Assembly (NCBI GenBank): GCA_017643645.1
Contig: JAEPNB010000003.1
Span: forward strand, 186,001 to 250,000
Length of the DNA stretch: 64,000 nt
Reading direction: 5' to 3'
From: Balneola sp.
GTDB taxonomy: Bacteria > Bacteroidota > Rhodothermia > Balneolales > Balneolaceae
Program-made: the position numbers and the translations under genes
Shown here: positions 44,625-53,022 of the stretch, piece after piece
Numbering within the stretch: position 1 is the first letter of the stretch
How the letters are laid out: each line of letters begins with the position of its first letter
The notes under the pieces: model-generated
Seen by the model: only the letters and a program-made list of their open reading frames with translations
Told to the model about the DNA's origin: nothing
Database searches by the model: none

Positions 44625-45587
44625 TTACTGCTGAATATTTATTACATAGATAGCACCTTCATTCGGTACATCGAAAGCAATTCTGGATCCGTCCGGTGAC
44701 CAATCAGGATTTTGAGCGATCAAACCGGATTGTTGGGTAAGGTTAACTTTTTCATTTCCATCAATACTGAATGCGAACAGATCTCCTTTGGTAATGTTGT
44801 ACCCATCGTCTTCACTTACAGAAGCTACCACATATCTGCTGTCAGGCGACCAAGAAGGACGATTTGCTTTTCCCAGATCTACCAGATCAGAGCCATCTAC
44901 ATTCATGACATACAGATTTCCTCCGTACACTTCAAAAGCGAGTTTTTGTCCATCAGGAGACACTTCCAGGTTCAAATATTGTGCATCAGTAAAAGGAGAG
45001 ATGTTCTCTGTAGAATTTGTCGGGATCTTTCCTTTTGCGATCTCGTTACTTTTCAGCACATAAAAGGGGAGGCTTGGTTTGTTTTTAAATTGCTCCTGTA
45101 TTTCCATTCCTGAATCGAAGGCTTCGATCTTATCATTCTGAATAAGAACAACTTTTTCTCCGTATTGTGCCCACTTTGGTAACGCTTCCATGGTTGGGCG
45201 AAAATCTGTGATCTGGTCGGGAGCGCTTCCATCCGTATGAAAGATAGAAATAGCATGGTTTCTTCTTCGATTTTCTACTGTATTAACACGTGTAAGTATT
45301 GATTGAGAATCGTTAGACCAGGAAAAGCCATATCCGGCATCTGCAACGGTTAGCTGTCTCAGGTCCGAACCGTCAGCATTTGCAAGCCAGATACCAACAT
45401 AACGGTCTGCAGTTACTGCGAGGGTATTCCCATCAGGTGACCAGACCGGGGCCTGGAAGTTAACTCCGTCTTGCTTCAACAGAATTTGAGGTTCCCCGAC
45501 TGCTTGGGGTTGGGCGTGTACTTTAAAACTGACAAAAGCAGTAATTAAAAGTAGAAATGCTATAGATGTAAATTTCTTGAATCTCAT
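44625..45587 (-). CDS. TolB-like beta-propeller (PD40 repeats) protein
   Basis: A 320-aa exported protein (signal KKFTSIAFLLLITAFVSFKVHA). It carries PD40/WD40-like blades with the recurring W-SPDG/NS motif: APVWSPDGNTLAVTADR, YGFSWSNDSQSILTRV, LEVSPDGQKLAFEVYG, RPSWSPDSRYVVASV, NPDWSPDGSRIAFDVP. Five or six blades are visible, so it may form a complete small propeller alone, unlike TolB itself which has an extra N-terminal domain. It sits 20 bases upstream of the secreted amidase gene on the same strand and is probably co-transcribed with it. Likely a periplasmic binding scaffold. Confidence 0.85.
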   Translation of the reverse strand: MRFKKFTSIAFLLLITAFVSFKVHAQPQAVGEPQILLKQDGVNFQAPVWSPDGNTLAVTADRYVGIWLANADGSDLRQLTVADAGYGFSWSNDSQSILTRVNTVENRRRNHAISIFHTDGSAPDQITDFRPTMEALPKWAQYGEKVVLIQNDKIEAFDSGMEIQEQFKNKPSLPFYVLKSNEIAKGKIPTNSTENISPFTDAQYLNLEVSPDGQKLAFEVYGGNLYVMNVDGSDLVDLGKANRPSWSPDSRYVVASVSEDDGYNITKGDLFAFSIDGNEKVNLTQQSGLIAQNPDWSPDGSRIAFDVPNEGAIYVINIQQ

Positions 45588-45651
45588 AGTTAAATAGTTT
45601 TGTTGTATGCTCTTAATGTATAATTACGAAGTTTATTTTAGTTCCGATGTA

Positions 45652-46947
45652 CTAGGTAGTCGGTTTTTCTTTTTTCTTACCAAAGTCGTTTTCAATTTTA
45701 ATAAATGGGGCTATTAGAAATATTGGAATGGTTGCAATCATTATCCAGATGAAAAACTCTTTATAGCCCAACCACTCTTGTATATAGCCACTGACGATTC
45801 CAGGCAACATTAATCCAAGCGCCATAAACCCAGTTGCGAAGGCATAGTGAGATGTTTTGTATTCTCCTTTTGCTATATAAATTAAAAACATCAGAAATGC
45901 AGCGAATCCAAATCCATAACCAAATTGTTCAAGCGCTACCAATGAGCTAATCAAGAAATAAGAATCGGTCTGAGTAAAGGACAGTATTACATATGATAAA
46001 TTAGGCACATTCATTGCTATTATCATAGGCCAGAGCCAGAATTTAAGACCATTTCTTGAAATTAAAATTCCTCCAAGTATCCCTCCAAAAACTAAAGCAA
46101 GAACTCCTATAGTACCACTAATTGTTCCTAGTGCTTGAAGGCTTAGTCCCAATCCTCCTTCTTCGATAGGAGCTAAGAAAAAAGGAGAGCTCATTTTAAC
46201 TAATTGAGCTTCACCAAATCGATAAAAAAGAATGAATAATAAAGAAACCCAGATATCATCTTTTTTGAAAAAAGTAACTATTGTTTTTAAAAACTCTGAT
46301 AACTGATCTTTTACAGTATCATACTCTGTAGAGACGTCAGTATCAGGTTTCGGTAAAACAATACTATGATAGAAGCTCAATAGAAAAAACAAGACAGCAA
46401 CTATTCCAAAAGAGATTGACCAGGCATTAAGGGTGTCTATACCGGATTCTATCATATATCCGGCAAGCACAATTAAACCTCCTTTCCCACTAATAATAGC
46501 AATCCTGAAAAAAGTAGATCTTATACCAACGAAAAAAGCCTGTTTTTCTTCACTCAATGCAAGCATATAAAATCCATCTGCAGCTATATCATGCGTAGCT
46601 GATAATAATGCAATGAAATAGAAAAGAATTACCGATGCAAGAAAGAAAGAACCGGATATAAGAGCGAGAATAATCCCTGCAAAAAGCAAACTCATTGTAA
46701 ATTGTGTAGCTACTGTCCACCATCTTTTTGTCTTGTAAGTATCAACTAAAGGGCTCCAAAATGGTTTTATTACCCAAGGCAAATAGAACAAACTTGTATA
46801 GAACCCGATGTCAGAATTAGAAATCGAAAGAGTTGCATACATAGCAACTGAAACTTCAACAACCATTACATTCGGAAGTCCTTGGATGTAATAAAGTGTC
46901 GGAATCCATGACCAGGGATTCTTCTTAAAAGTGGCAATAAAACTCAT
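45652..46947 (-). CDS. AmpG-like MFS transporter (PAT family)
   Basis: A 431-aa inner-membrane protein with about 12 hydrophobic helices. The start SWIPTLYYIQGLPNVMVVEVSVAMY and the loop LFYLPWVIKPFWSPLVD (with YKTKRWW) are the signature of AmpG/acetyl-CoA-transporter (PAT) members rather than general MFS proteins. TM5 has the LLSATHDIAADGFYML segment, again AmpG-like. AmpG imports GlcNAc-anhydroMurNAc muropeptides; here the flanking regulator and NagB-LmbE genes make an amino-sugar or wall-fragment substrate likely but not proven. Its start region borders the sorting-tail relic. Confidence 0.82.
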   Translation of the reverse strand: MSFIATFKKNPWSWIPTLYYIQGLPNVMVVEVSVAMYATLSISNSDIGFYTSLFYLPWVIKPFWSPLVDTYKTKRWWTVATQFTMSLLFAGIILALISGSFFLASVILFYFIALLSATHDIAADGFYMLALSEEKQAFFVGIRSTFFRIAIISGKGGLIVLAGYMIESGIDTLNAWSISFGIVAVLFFLLSFYHSIVLPKPDTDVSTEYDTVKDQLSEFLKTIVTFFKKDDIWVSLLFILFYRFGEAQLVKMSSPFFLAPIEEGGLGLSLQALGTISGTIGVLALVFGGILGGILISRNGLKFWLWPMIIAMNVPNLSYVILSFTQTDSYFLISSLVALEQFGYGFGFAAFLMFLIYIAKGEYKTSHYAFATGFMALGLMLPGIVSGYIQEWLGYKEFFIWIMIATIPIFLIAPFIKIENDFGKKKEKPTT

Positions 46948-46960
46948 AAATGGATTCCTT

Positions 46961-47131
46961 CTATTTTATTAATGTTACTTTCTGAATATCGGTAAAACTT
47001 TGCGAACTGTTTTCTGCTTTTACTTTTATTAAATAGATTCCACTTGTACCGTAGGTGACTTCCCAAACCTTAGAACAAGCTTCGGGGAAATTTTTAGATT
47101 TTAGCTCAAATTCTTGAACAATAGAGCACAT
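46961..47131 (-). pseudogene. Relic of a type A sorting tail
   Basis: The minus-strand frame ending at 46961 reads VWEVTYGTSGIYLIKVKAENSSQSFTDIQ then KVTLIK and stop. This is the last ~35 residues of a type A C-terminal sorting domain (compare SSGIYLYRMQ and ...LTLIK in the gene at 28577). Upstream residues (EFELKSKNFPEACSK) only weakly continue the domain, and further out the frame has no protein-like character and runs across the start of the regulator gene. It is therefore the end of a lost surface-protein gene rather than a live 103-aa gene. The left limit of the relic is uncertain. Confidence 0.6.
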
Positions 47132-47135
47132 TTTA

Positions 47136-47160
47136 ATCCAATTATTTATTAGTATTGGAT
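47136..47160. promoter_or_regulatory. Possible operator upstream of the GntR-LacI regulator
   Basis: ATCCAAT (47136-47142) and ATTGGAT (47154-47160) form a 7-base dyad with an 11-base spacer, centred about 45 bases before the regulator ATG and between it and the AmpG-like gene. A dimeric regulator could bind here to control itself. This is an inference from symmetry and position only. Confidence 0.3.
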
Positions 47161-47191
47161 AAATAGATTTAGAAAAATTCATCGAGTTAGA

Positions 47192-48280
47192 ATGATCGAC
47201 AAAAACGATACGAATAAACATCTTTACGAGATAATTACTGAAGACCTTATTGAGAAAATTCTTGATGATCATTTTGGGAAAAGTGGAAGGTTGCCTAATT
47301 ATTTACAACTCACTGAGATGTATGATGTAAGTATGTCCACGATCAAAAAAGCAATGCAACTGCTTAATGATAAAGGATATCTGGTTAGTAGAGTTGGAAA
47401 AGGTACATTCATAAATAAAAAACATTTAAAGTTTAATGAGGAGCAAAGGCAACCTGCTAACAAGATCGTTTTTGCACTTATTAATTATAATGATGCTAAT
47501 TTTTTTGACATCCTTAACGAAGTTGAAAAACTGACCAAAAAACTTGGAAAGGAATTGGAAGTTCATGTTTCTGATACGATCAATGCTCATGAGGAACTAA
47601 TTTCTAAGCTTGTCTCAAACAAGGAGGTTGATGGATTGATCCTCGGAACTTCAAGAAAATCTGTGTTCGGTGTAAAATTGTACAACAAGATCTTAAAGCA
47701 GATTCCTGCTTTTTTTTGCCATGATATTTATGATTCAAATGTTCCAATTGTTACTATAGATAATTATAAGGTTGGTCGGTTAGCTGCCCAGGAGTTGTTG
47801 AAAAAGTCGGAGAAAAAAATCTGTATAGTATTAGACGAAAACGGATATAAGTCTGACGATCTAAAGCTGGAAGGTTTCCTTGACGAGCTTGACGAACAGG
47901 GAGCCGGTGGTCGCTGTGTGGTAATTCGTAATTCTTTCAAAAATAAAGGGTCTACATACGAAGATGGGTACAACATCGGAATAGTATTGGACCTTGCGAA
48001 TTCAGAAATAGACGCTATTTTTGCATCTAACGATGAAGTAGCCAGAGGTTTTAAAAATGCTCTTATTGAAAAAGGGTATAATTTCCCTAAGGATATTTGT
48101 ATTCTTGGTTTTGGAAATGTTAAACAAACCCAGGAGCATGACTCTTCCCTAAATACTATTGGAATAGACTCAAAAGAACTGGGAAGAGTTCTTTTCAAAA
48201 ATTTCAAAATTATATTTGAGGAAAGTGAATACAAAGTGCCTTCAAAAGTTTTAATTGAACCAAAATTGATCATTCGATAG
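47192..48280 (+). CDS. GntR-type HTH fused to LacI-type sugar-binding domain regulator
   Basis: A 362-aa transcription factor. Residues 1-80 are a GntR winged helix (DLIEKILDDHFGKSGRLPN; MYDVSMSTIKKAMQLLNDKGYLVSRVGKGTFI). Residues about 90-360 are a LacI/periplasmic-binding-like effector domain (IVFALINYNDANFF; VDGLILGTSRKS; PIVTIDNYKVGRLAAQELL; IFASNDEVARGFKNALIEKGY; DICILGFGN). This is the AraR arrangement. Divergent from the AmpG-like gene and convergent with nagB-lmbE, it most likely senses an amino sugar or sugar phosphate from wall turnover. Confidence 0.88.
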   Translation: MIDKNDTNKHLYEIITEDLIEKILDDHFGKSGRLPNYLQLTEMYDVSMSTIKKAMQLLNDKGYLVSRVGKGTFINKKHLKFNEEQRQPANKIVFALINYNDANFFDILNEVEKLTKKLGKELEVHVSDTINAHEELISKLVSNKEVDGLILGTSRKSVFGVKLYNKILKQIPAFFCHDIYDSNVPIVTIDNYKVGRLAAQELLKKSEKKICIVLDENGYKSDDLKLEGFLDELDEQGAGGRCVVIRNSFKNKGSTYEDGYNIGIVLDLANSEIDAIFASNDEVARGFKNALIEKGYNFPKDICILGFGNVKQTQEHDSSLNTIGIDSKELGRVLFKNFKIIFEESEYKVPSKVLIEPKLIIR

Positions 48281-48282
48281 CA

Positions 48283-48306
48283 AGAACCGGATTTAATCCA
48301 GTTCTT
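48283..48306. terminator. Possible terminator hairpin between convergent genes
   Basis: AGAACCGGATT (48284-48293 region) pairs with AATCCAGTTCT (48295-48305) with one mismatch, covering the last codons of nagB and the 12-base gap to the regulator stop. There is no clear T-run, so termination is uncertain. Confidence 0.35.
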
Positions 48307-50218
48307 TCCATCTTACAAAAGCTTCCATAGCTTCATACTCTGCAAGTCCAAGCTTATCGTAAAGCTTTGCTGTTGTTCTTGTTCTGTCATCAGCGCGTTG
48401 CCAGAATTCTCTTTTATCAGTTCCCGGGAATAAAGGTCTGTCTTTTTGTGACTGGTGCTTAAATATCCCGGTTCTTTTGCGGTCAGTTTCTTCCGGGCTT
48501 AAAGGAACGGCCATTTCAATTTCCTCAATTCCCCATTCCTGCCATGCACCTCTGTAAAGCCAGATCCAGCAATCCTTCATCCAGGGCTCGTCTTTTAATT
48601 CTCTTAACGAATCAAATACGGCATTTAAGCAAACCCTGTGAGTTCCATGAGGATCGGAGAGATCACCCGCAGCATAAATCTGATGTGGCTTGATCTCGGA
48701 AATCAGATCTTTTGTAATTCTTATATCTTCAGGGCCAATCGGGTTTTTCCGCACTTTCCCGGTTTCGTAAAAAGGCAGATCCAAAAAATGAATGTGATCA
48801 TCAGGTAAGCCTACATAACGGGCAGTTGCTTTCGCTTCACCTCGCCTGATCATACCTTTAATAGTCATCACGCTCTCAGAGTCAACTTGCCCGGGTTGTT
48901 TGTTTTCGATGGAAGTCCTTACTTCCTCATAGAGCCTATTGATTTCATCAGATCCGGAACCAAATTTGTTATGATAATCCATTACAAAATCAGCAAATCG
49001 TAAAGCTTCATCATCAAATACCGCAATATTTCCTGATGTTTGATAAGCTACATGAACCTCATGCCCCTGATCTGCAAGACGAATAAAAGTTCCTCCCATC
49101 GATATTATATCATCATCAGGATGAGGACTAAAAATTAATACTCTTTTTGGAAATGGAGATTTCCGTTCCGGTCTGTAGGTGTCATCTTCGTTTGGCTTTC
49201 CACCAGGCCAGCCTGTTATAGTATGCTGTACTTCGTTAAAAATTCTAATATTTACATTATAAGCACTTCCTATAGCGGTAAGAACATCATTCATGCCATG
49301 TTCACTATAATCTTCTTCACGAAGCTTCAGAATTGGTTTTTCTAAATAAAGACTTAACCAAACAACTGCTTTTCTCAGCATGGCACCATCCCAATCAATA
49401 GGACCAACCAGCCACGGTGTTTTAACTCTGGTCAATTCAGCTGAGGAAGCTTCATCCAGTATTATTTCTACATTATCATGTTGCTGAAGAAATGTTGCAG
49501 GAATATGCGGAGTTTGATCTCCTTCAACAGTTTTATGAATAATTGAAGCCTTTGACTCTCCCCAAGCCATTAAAAAGATTTTATCGGCTTTCATTATCGT
49601 TCCAACACCCATTGTAATGGCTCGTTTTGGAACATTTTCAACACCAAAAAATCCGCTGGCTGCATCTAAGATTGTAAGGCTGTCTAAAGCAATTAATCTG
49701 GTTTTGGATGTAATTGCTGAACCTGGTTCGTTAAAACCAACATGACCGGTACGACCAATTCCGAGAACCTGAATATCAAGCCCGCCCAGACTATTGATCT
49801 TTTCTTCGTAGTTCTTACAAAAAGCATAAATATCTTCTCTTTCTAATGTGCCATCAGGGATGTGTACATTTTCAGGTTTGATATCAATATGATTGAATAA
49901 ATATTCCTTCATGAAATACACGTAGCTATGGATCGAATCAGGATCCATGGGGTAGTATTCATCAAGGTTAAAGGTTACTACATTTTTAAAACTTAAACCT
50001 TCTTCACGATGCAGCCTAACTAACTCATCATAAACCTGAGTTGGTGTTGAACCGGTAGCCAGACCTAAAACAGCTTGCTCGCCATTTTTAGATTTTTCTT
50101 TAATAAGATCTGCAATTAGATGCGCCACATGGATGGAGGCATCTTTTGCGTTAGAAAAAATCGAAGTTGGTATTTTTTCAAATTTTTGTGACTCAGGATT
50201 AGTACTGAATTGAGACAT
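48293..50218 (-). CDS. nagB: Glucosamine-6-phosphate deaminase (NagB) fused to LmbE/PIG-L deacetylase-like domain
   Basis: A 641-aa two-domain protein. The N-terminal ~270 residues are NagB: GLATGSTPTQVYDEL, VVTFNLDEYYPMDPDSIHSY (catalytic Asp), GIGRTGHVGFNEPGS (catalytic His) and GVGTIMKADKIFLMAWGE. The C-terminal domain from about residue 365 is PIG-L/LmbE-like with the metal motif VLIFSPHPDDDIISMGGTF (HPDDD) and AAGDLSDPHGTHRVC. NagB converts glucosamine-6-P to fructose-6-P plus ammonia; LmbE proteins remove N-acetyl groups from GlcNAc-type sugars, so the fusion could couple deacetylation to deamination. The same fusion occurs widely in Bacteroidota-type genomes. Convergent with the GntR-LacI regulator. 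Confidence 0.92.
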   Translation of the reverse strand: MSQFSTNPESQKFEKIPTSIFSNAKDASIHVAHLIADLIKEKSKNGEQAVLGLATGSTPTQVYDELVRLHREEGLSFKNVVTFNLDEYYPMDPDSIHSYVYFMKEYLFNHIDIKPENVHIPDGTLEREDIYAFCKNYEEKINSLGGLDIQVLGIGRTGHVGFNEPGSAITSKTRLIALDSLTILDAASGFFGVENVPKRAITMGVGTIMKADKIFLMAWGESKASIIHKTVEGDQTPHIPATFLQQHDNVEIILDEASSAELTRVKTPWLVGPIDWDGAMLRKAVVWLSLYLEKPILKLREEDYSEHGMNDVLTAIGSAYNVNIRIFNEVQHTITGWPGGKPNEDDTYRPERKSPFPKRVLIFSPHPDDDIISMGGTFIRLADQGHEVHVAYQTSGNIAVFDDEALRFADFVMDYHNKFGSGSDEINRLYEEVRTSIENKQPGQVDSESVMTIKGMIRRGEAKATARYVGLPDDHIHFLDLPFYETGKVRKNPIGPEDIRITKDLISEIKPHQIYAAGDLSDPHGTHRVCLNAVFDSLRELKDEPWMKDCWIWLYRGAWQEWGIEEIEMAVPLSPEETDRKRTGIFKHQSQKDRPLFPGTDKREFWQRADDRTRTTAKLYDKLGLAEYEAMEAFVRWKELD

Positions 50219-50245
50219 TTCTATTTTTGGAATTATTTTTTTGAA

Positions 50246-50258
50246 GGCAATTTTTGCC
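50246..50258. promoter_or_regulatory. Small dyad upstream of nagB
   Basis: GGCAA-TTT-TTGCC lies about 30 bases before the nagB start codon on the minus strand. It could be an operator half-dyad; it is short and could be chance. Confidence 0.22.
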
Positions 50259-50351
50259 GGTATTAGACGGAGCAGGAATAATAACGTTAAGTCTGTTCAA
50301 AGTCACATTGAGAACATTGTGACCTTTCAGAAACCTACAAGGATGGGTTAC

Positions 50352-51221
50352 TTAATGATCGCTAAAAGAAGCTACTCTCAGAATCTCCTGAATGATCAAA
50401 TCGGGATTTTCCCATGGAATAAAGTGGTTTATATCTTTGATCACCAAATTGGGTTTTGTGTTAGTAAGCATTCGTTCACCAAATAAGGCATTTTCATAAG
50501 GAACGAGCTTATCTTTTTTACCCTGAATAATGGATGTTGGTTGATCGATGGAGCTCCACAAAGGTATCAAATCTTCAAGTTCTTTTTTTAAAGCTATGAT
50601 TTCTTCGTTAGTAGAATAAAGCATATCCGGAAGTATCCACGAAAGTATTTTGTAATGTACAGGAATTTGGAACCATTTTGTTTTTTCGAGCTCCGGATCA
50701 ATAGATGCTGCTACAAAAACAAGCCCGTTGATATTTTCGGGGTAGTCTACCGCCATTTTTGCAATTACCGGTCCTCCAAAAGAATGTCCTACAAGAATAG
50801 TGGAGGTGGATGCTTCCATTTCAAGAACGCGGTTAACCAATTTAGCTTGTTGTTCTAATGAGCGTTCAGGATTTCCATTTCCGGATTTGCCGAATCCTGG
50901 TCGGTCTACCGAAATAATTCTGAATTTGTTCAGCAGATCAGGATGTCGCATAAATCCCAAAAAATTATCCCAGGAACCGGGCGAGCCATGAACAAAAAGA
51001 ATAGTTTGTTTGGATGTGTCACCTATTGCTACGTAATGAATATTCCGGTCTTCAAAAGAGATGAGTCCGGCTTCCGGTTCATAGGGAAGGTCAGATAACG
51101 CAGAATTGATAGCTTCATCAGTCATTGAAAAATCGAGGTTATGTATATATATCAGTGCAATGGCAATGAGCAACCCGAATACGAGCAATGTCCACTTTAA
51201 AATTTTTCTAAATCTTTTCAT
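50352..51221 (-). CDS. Alpha/beta hydrolase, membrane-anchored
   Basis: A 289-aa hydrolase with an N-terminal membrane anchor (residues about 8-27: LKWTLLVFGLLIAIALIYI). The fold is clear: oxyanion loop FVHGSPGSWDNFLGF, RIISVDRPGFGKSG, nucleophile elbow VGHSFGGPVIAKM (Ser), acid in IQGKKDKLVPY (Asp) and His in KDINHFIPWENP. The full Ser-Asp-His triad is present. Substrate unknown; family members include lipases, esterases and epoxide hydrolases. It lies 133 bases from nagB; no functional link is evident. Confidence 0.93.
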   Translation of the reverse strand: MKRFRKILKWTLLVFGLLIAIALIYIHNLDFSMTDEAINSALSDLPYEPEAGLISFEDRNIHYVAIGDTSKQTILFVHGSPGSWDNFLGFMRHPDLLNKFRIISVDRPGFGKSGNGNPERSLEQQAKLVNRVLEMEASTSTILVGHSFGGPVIAKMAVDYPENINGLVFVAASIDPELEKTKWFQIPVHYKILSWILPDMLYSTNEEIIALKKELEDLIPLWSSIDQPTSIIQGKKDKLVPYENALFGERMLTNTKPNLVIKDINHFIPWENPDLIIQEILRVASFSDH

Positions 51222-51397
51222 ATAAAAAAAATAGCTACATGAAGTTAATCATGAACAAAAGGAAATTTGATAACATTTTGTAAACAATGTGAATGGCGAA
51301 GAATTTTGATCAGCATAATTCTATCAAGAAATCATTATATATATTGATATCTTTGAGGGCATAAATCTAACCGCGAATATAACCGAATTATCAAAAG

Positions 51398-51787
51398 TTG
51401 AACAAGCAATCTAAAGAAACAAAACCCGGATTTTGGGATAGAGTAGGAATAGGCTTATCGGGTATTTGTGCAATTCATTGTTTACTGGTACCGGTTATTG
51501 TTGCTTTAATACCTCTTTGGCCTGCTTTTGAAGAATTTCATGAGTATACACACTTCATTTTCTTTATAGCAATAGCCCCTGCTGTGTACATGTCATTGAG
51601 ACGGCGTCATCAAACTCCCAAAATCACCTTATTACTAATCTCCGGATTGTTTGTAATTTTTTTGGCTTGGTATTTCAATGAAATGCTTGGTGAGTACGGG
51701 GAAGCAGGAATAACTTTAATTGGAAGCATCCTTTTAATAACAGGACACTGGTTAAATTATAAATCTAAATCTAAGGTTGAGGCTTAG
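51398..51787 (+). CDS. MerC-family membrane protein
   Basis: A 129-aa protein with four hydrophobic segments. The MerC mercury-transport signature is GLSGICAIHCLLVPVIVALI in TM1, including the metal-binding Cys-x-x-x-Cys pair. Start is TTG at 51398, the first in-frame start that leaves the whole TM1 intact. No merA, merT or merR is nearby, so it is probably a chromosomal MerC-domain protein and not part of a resistance operon. Its end overlaps the convergent oxidoreductase gene by 17 bases. Confidence 0.82.
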   Translation: MNKQSKETKPGFWDRVGIGLSGICAIHCLLVPVIVALIPLWPAFEEFHEYTHFIFFIAIAPAVYMSLRRRHQTPKITLLLISGLFVIFLAWYFNEMLGEYGEAGITLIGSILLITGHWLNYKSKSKVEA

Positions 51788-52922
51788 TTAATAATTTACC
51801 TAACCTGTTCATTACTTCTTCAGAGTCAATATTTTTATTTAAAATTGAAACCTTTTCATTGATCATTTGAAGTACGTTGAAAGCACATCCCCAGCTTAAT
51901 GTAACTCCGGCTCCTCCGTGACCATAGTTATGAATCACTAATCTGTCGGCGGCGTTATCTGATTCTATCCGAAGACCATTTTCTTTATTCCGAACATATC
52001 TATAGGAGTATTGATATTCTTTTTCTGTGAACTCTGAAAGGTCTTTTCCAAAGGTTTCTTTGATAATTTCTGAGTTAACAGATTCAATTTGTGTCGGAAA
52101 TTGTTGTGAAAGCTTGTCTTCAGAAACCCAATTACCTTGGACATCAAGAGTTCCTTTAAAGCGACTTCCACCCAGGATCCAGTCATTTTTGCGGGGGTAA
52201 CAATAAACATCCAAAGGAGTGCCGAAAGAGTCTGCATAAAGATCAGGTCCGGGACTAAAATTATAAGAAACGGTATTTCCACTTGGTGACTTTAACTCAA
52301 CCGTATTATTTATTTTTAGTAAGTGTCCTTTTAAAATTAATGGTTTTTCTTCTTCTCTTATTTGTGCTGACCCAAGTCCCGAGCAATTTATGATTATGTC
52401 TTCTTGTACTGAGTCATATGAATTAAGATCAACTGTTCCGGATATAAAAACCCCATTATTTTGTAAAAAACTCTGTACAAGTTGAGGGTAATAAATTGTC
52501 CAGTCAGCAAAAAAACAGTCGAACTTCCATCCACTTTTCAACCGAATATCGGGATGTTTAGGATGCCATTTTAGGTCTGTCAAATTTTTAAAGCCTGTTA
52601 TTAAGCGAGCATAATCAGACTCAGGATTTTCAAAAGCGAAAAGTTCGAAATGTTCATGGTTGATCAACCCGGAAAAAGATAAATCATGCAACTTTGAAAA
52701 AAAGAGCTGACTCATTTTGAAAATTTCATTTATCTCCGGATGAAATACAGAGTGAGGAATAACAGAAGCGGAAGGAAACAGACTCCCAAAATATGGGTTT
52801 TTAATTTCTTTTAAAGGGTGCTTATTTGTATAAATAGAAACCTGAAATCCATTCTGTTGTAACAACACAGCCGTTGTTAAACCCGAAACTCCTGCACCAA
52901 TAACAGCTACTCGATTTTTCAT
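51771..52922 (-). CDS. FAD-dependent D-amino-acid-oxidase-like oxidoreductase
   Basis: A 383-aa flavoprotein. FAD-binding motif at the N terminus is VAVIGAGVSGLTTAVLLQQ. Later blocks match DAO/DADH proteins: IINCSGLGSAQI, VYCYPRKNDWILGGSRF and, at the C terminus, VIHNYGHGGAGVTLSWG, the loop that closes over the cofactor. It should oxidise a D-amino acid or related amine in the cytoplasm. D-amino acids from wall peptides would be a fitting but unproven source. The stop lies inside the 3' end of the MerC gene on the other strand. Confidence 0.85.
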   Translation of the reverse strand: MKNRVAVIGAGVSGLTTAVLLQQNGFQVSIYTNKHPLKEIKNPYFGSLFPSASVIPHSVFHPEINEIFKMSQLFFSKLHDLSFSGLINHEHFELFAFENPESDYARLITGFKNLTDLKWHPKHPDIRLKSGWKFDCFFADWTIYYPQLVQSFLQNNGVFISGTVDLNSYDSVQEDIIINCSGLGSAQIREEEKPLILKGHLLKINNTVELKSPSGNTVSYNFSPGPDLYADSFGTPLDVYCYPRKNDWILGGSRFKGTLDVQGNWVSEDKLSQQFPTQIESVNSEIIKETFGKDLSEFTEKEYQYSYRYVRNKENGLRIESDNAADRLVIHNYGHGGAGVTLSWGCAFNVLQMINEKVSILNKNIDSEEVMNRLGKLLTKPQP

Positions 52923-53022
52923 CTAAACTTTAAAAAAATATAATGCATGAAGGTAAAGAACTTTGTTAACACTATTGTAGTAAATCTGTGCTTTCGGTAA
53001 CTTCTATTAAGGAAGAACAATT

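Noticed and set aside
44712-45113. 133-aa plus-strand open frame over the TolB-like gene
   Set aside because: It is an antisense shadow of the propeller gene; its Cys/Ile/Arg-rich composition is not protein-like.
47764-48273. 169-aa minus-strand open frame opposite the GntR-LacI regulator
   Set aside because: It mirrors the well-supported regulator gene codon by codon on the other strand and shows low-complexity Ser-rich sequence.
51398-51787. Mercury-resistance operon
   Set aside because: Only a MerC-like protein is present; no merR, merT, merP or merA nearby.
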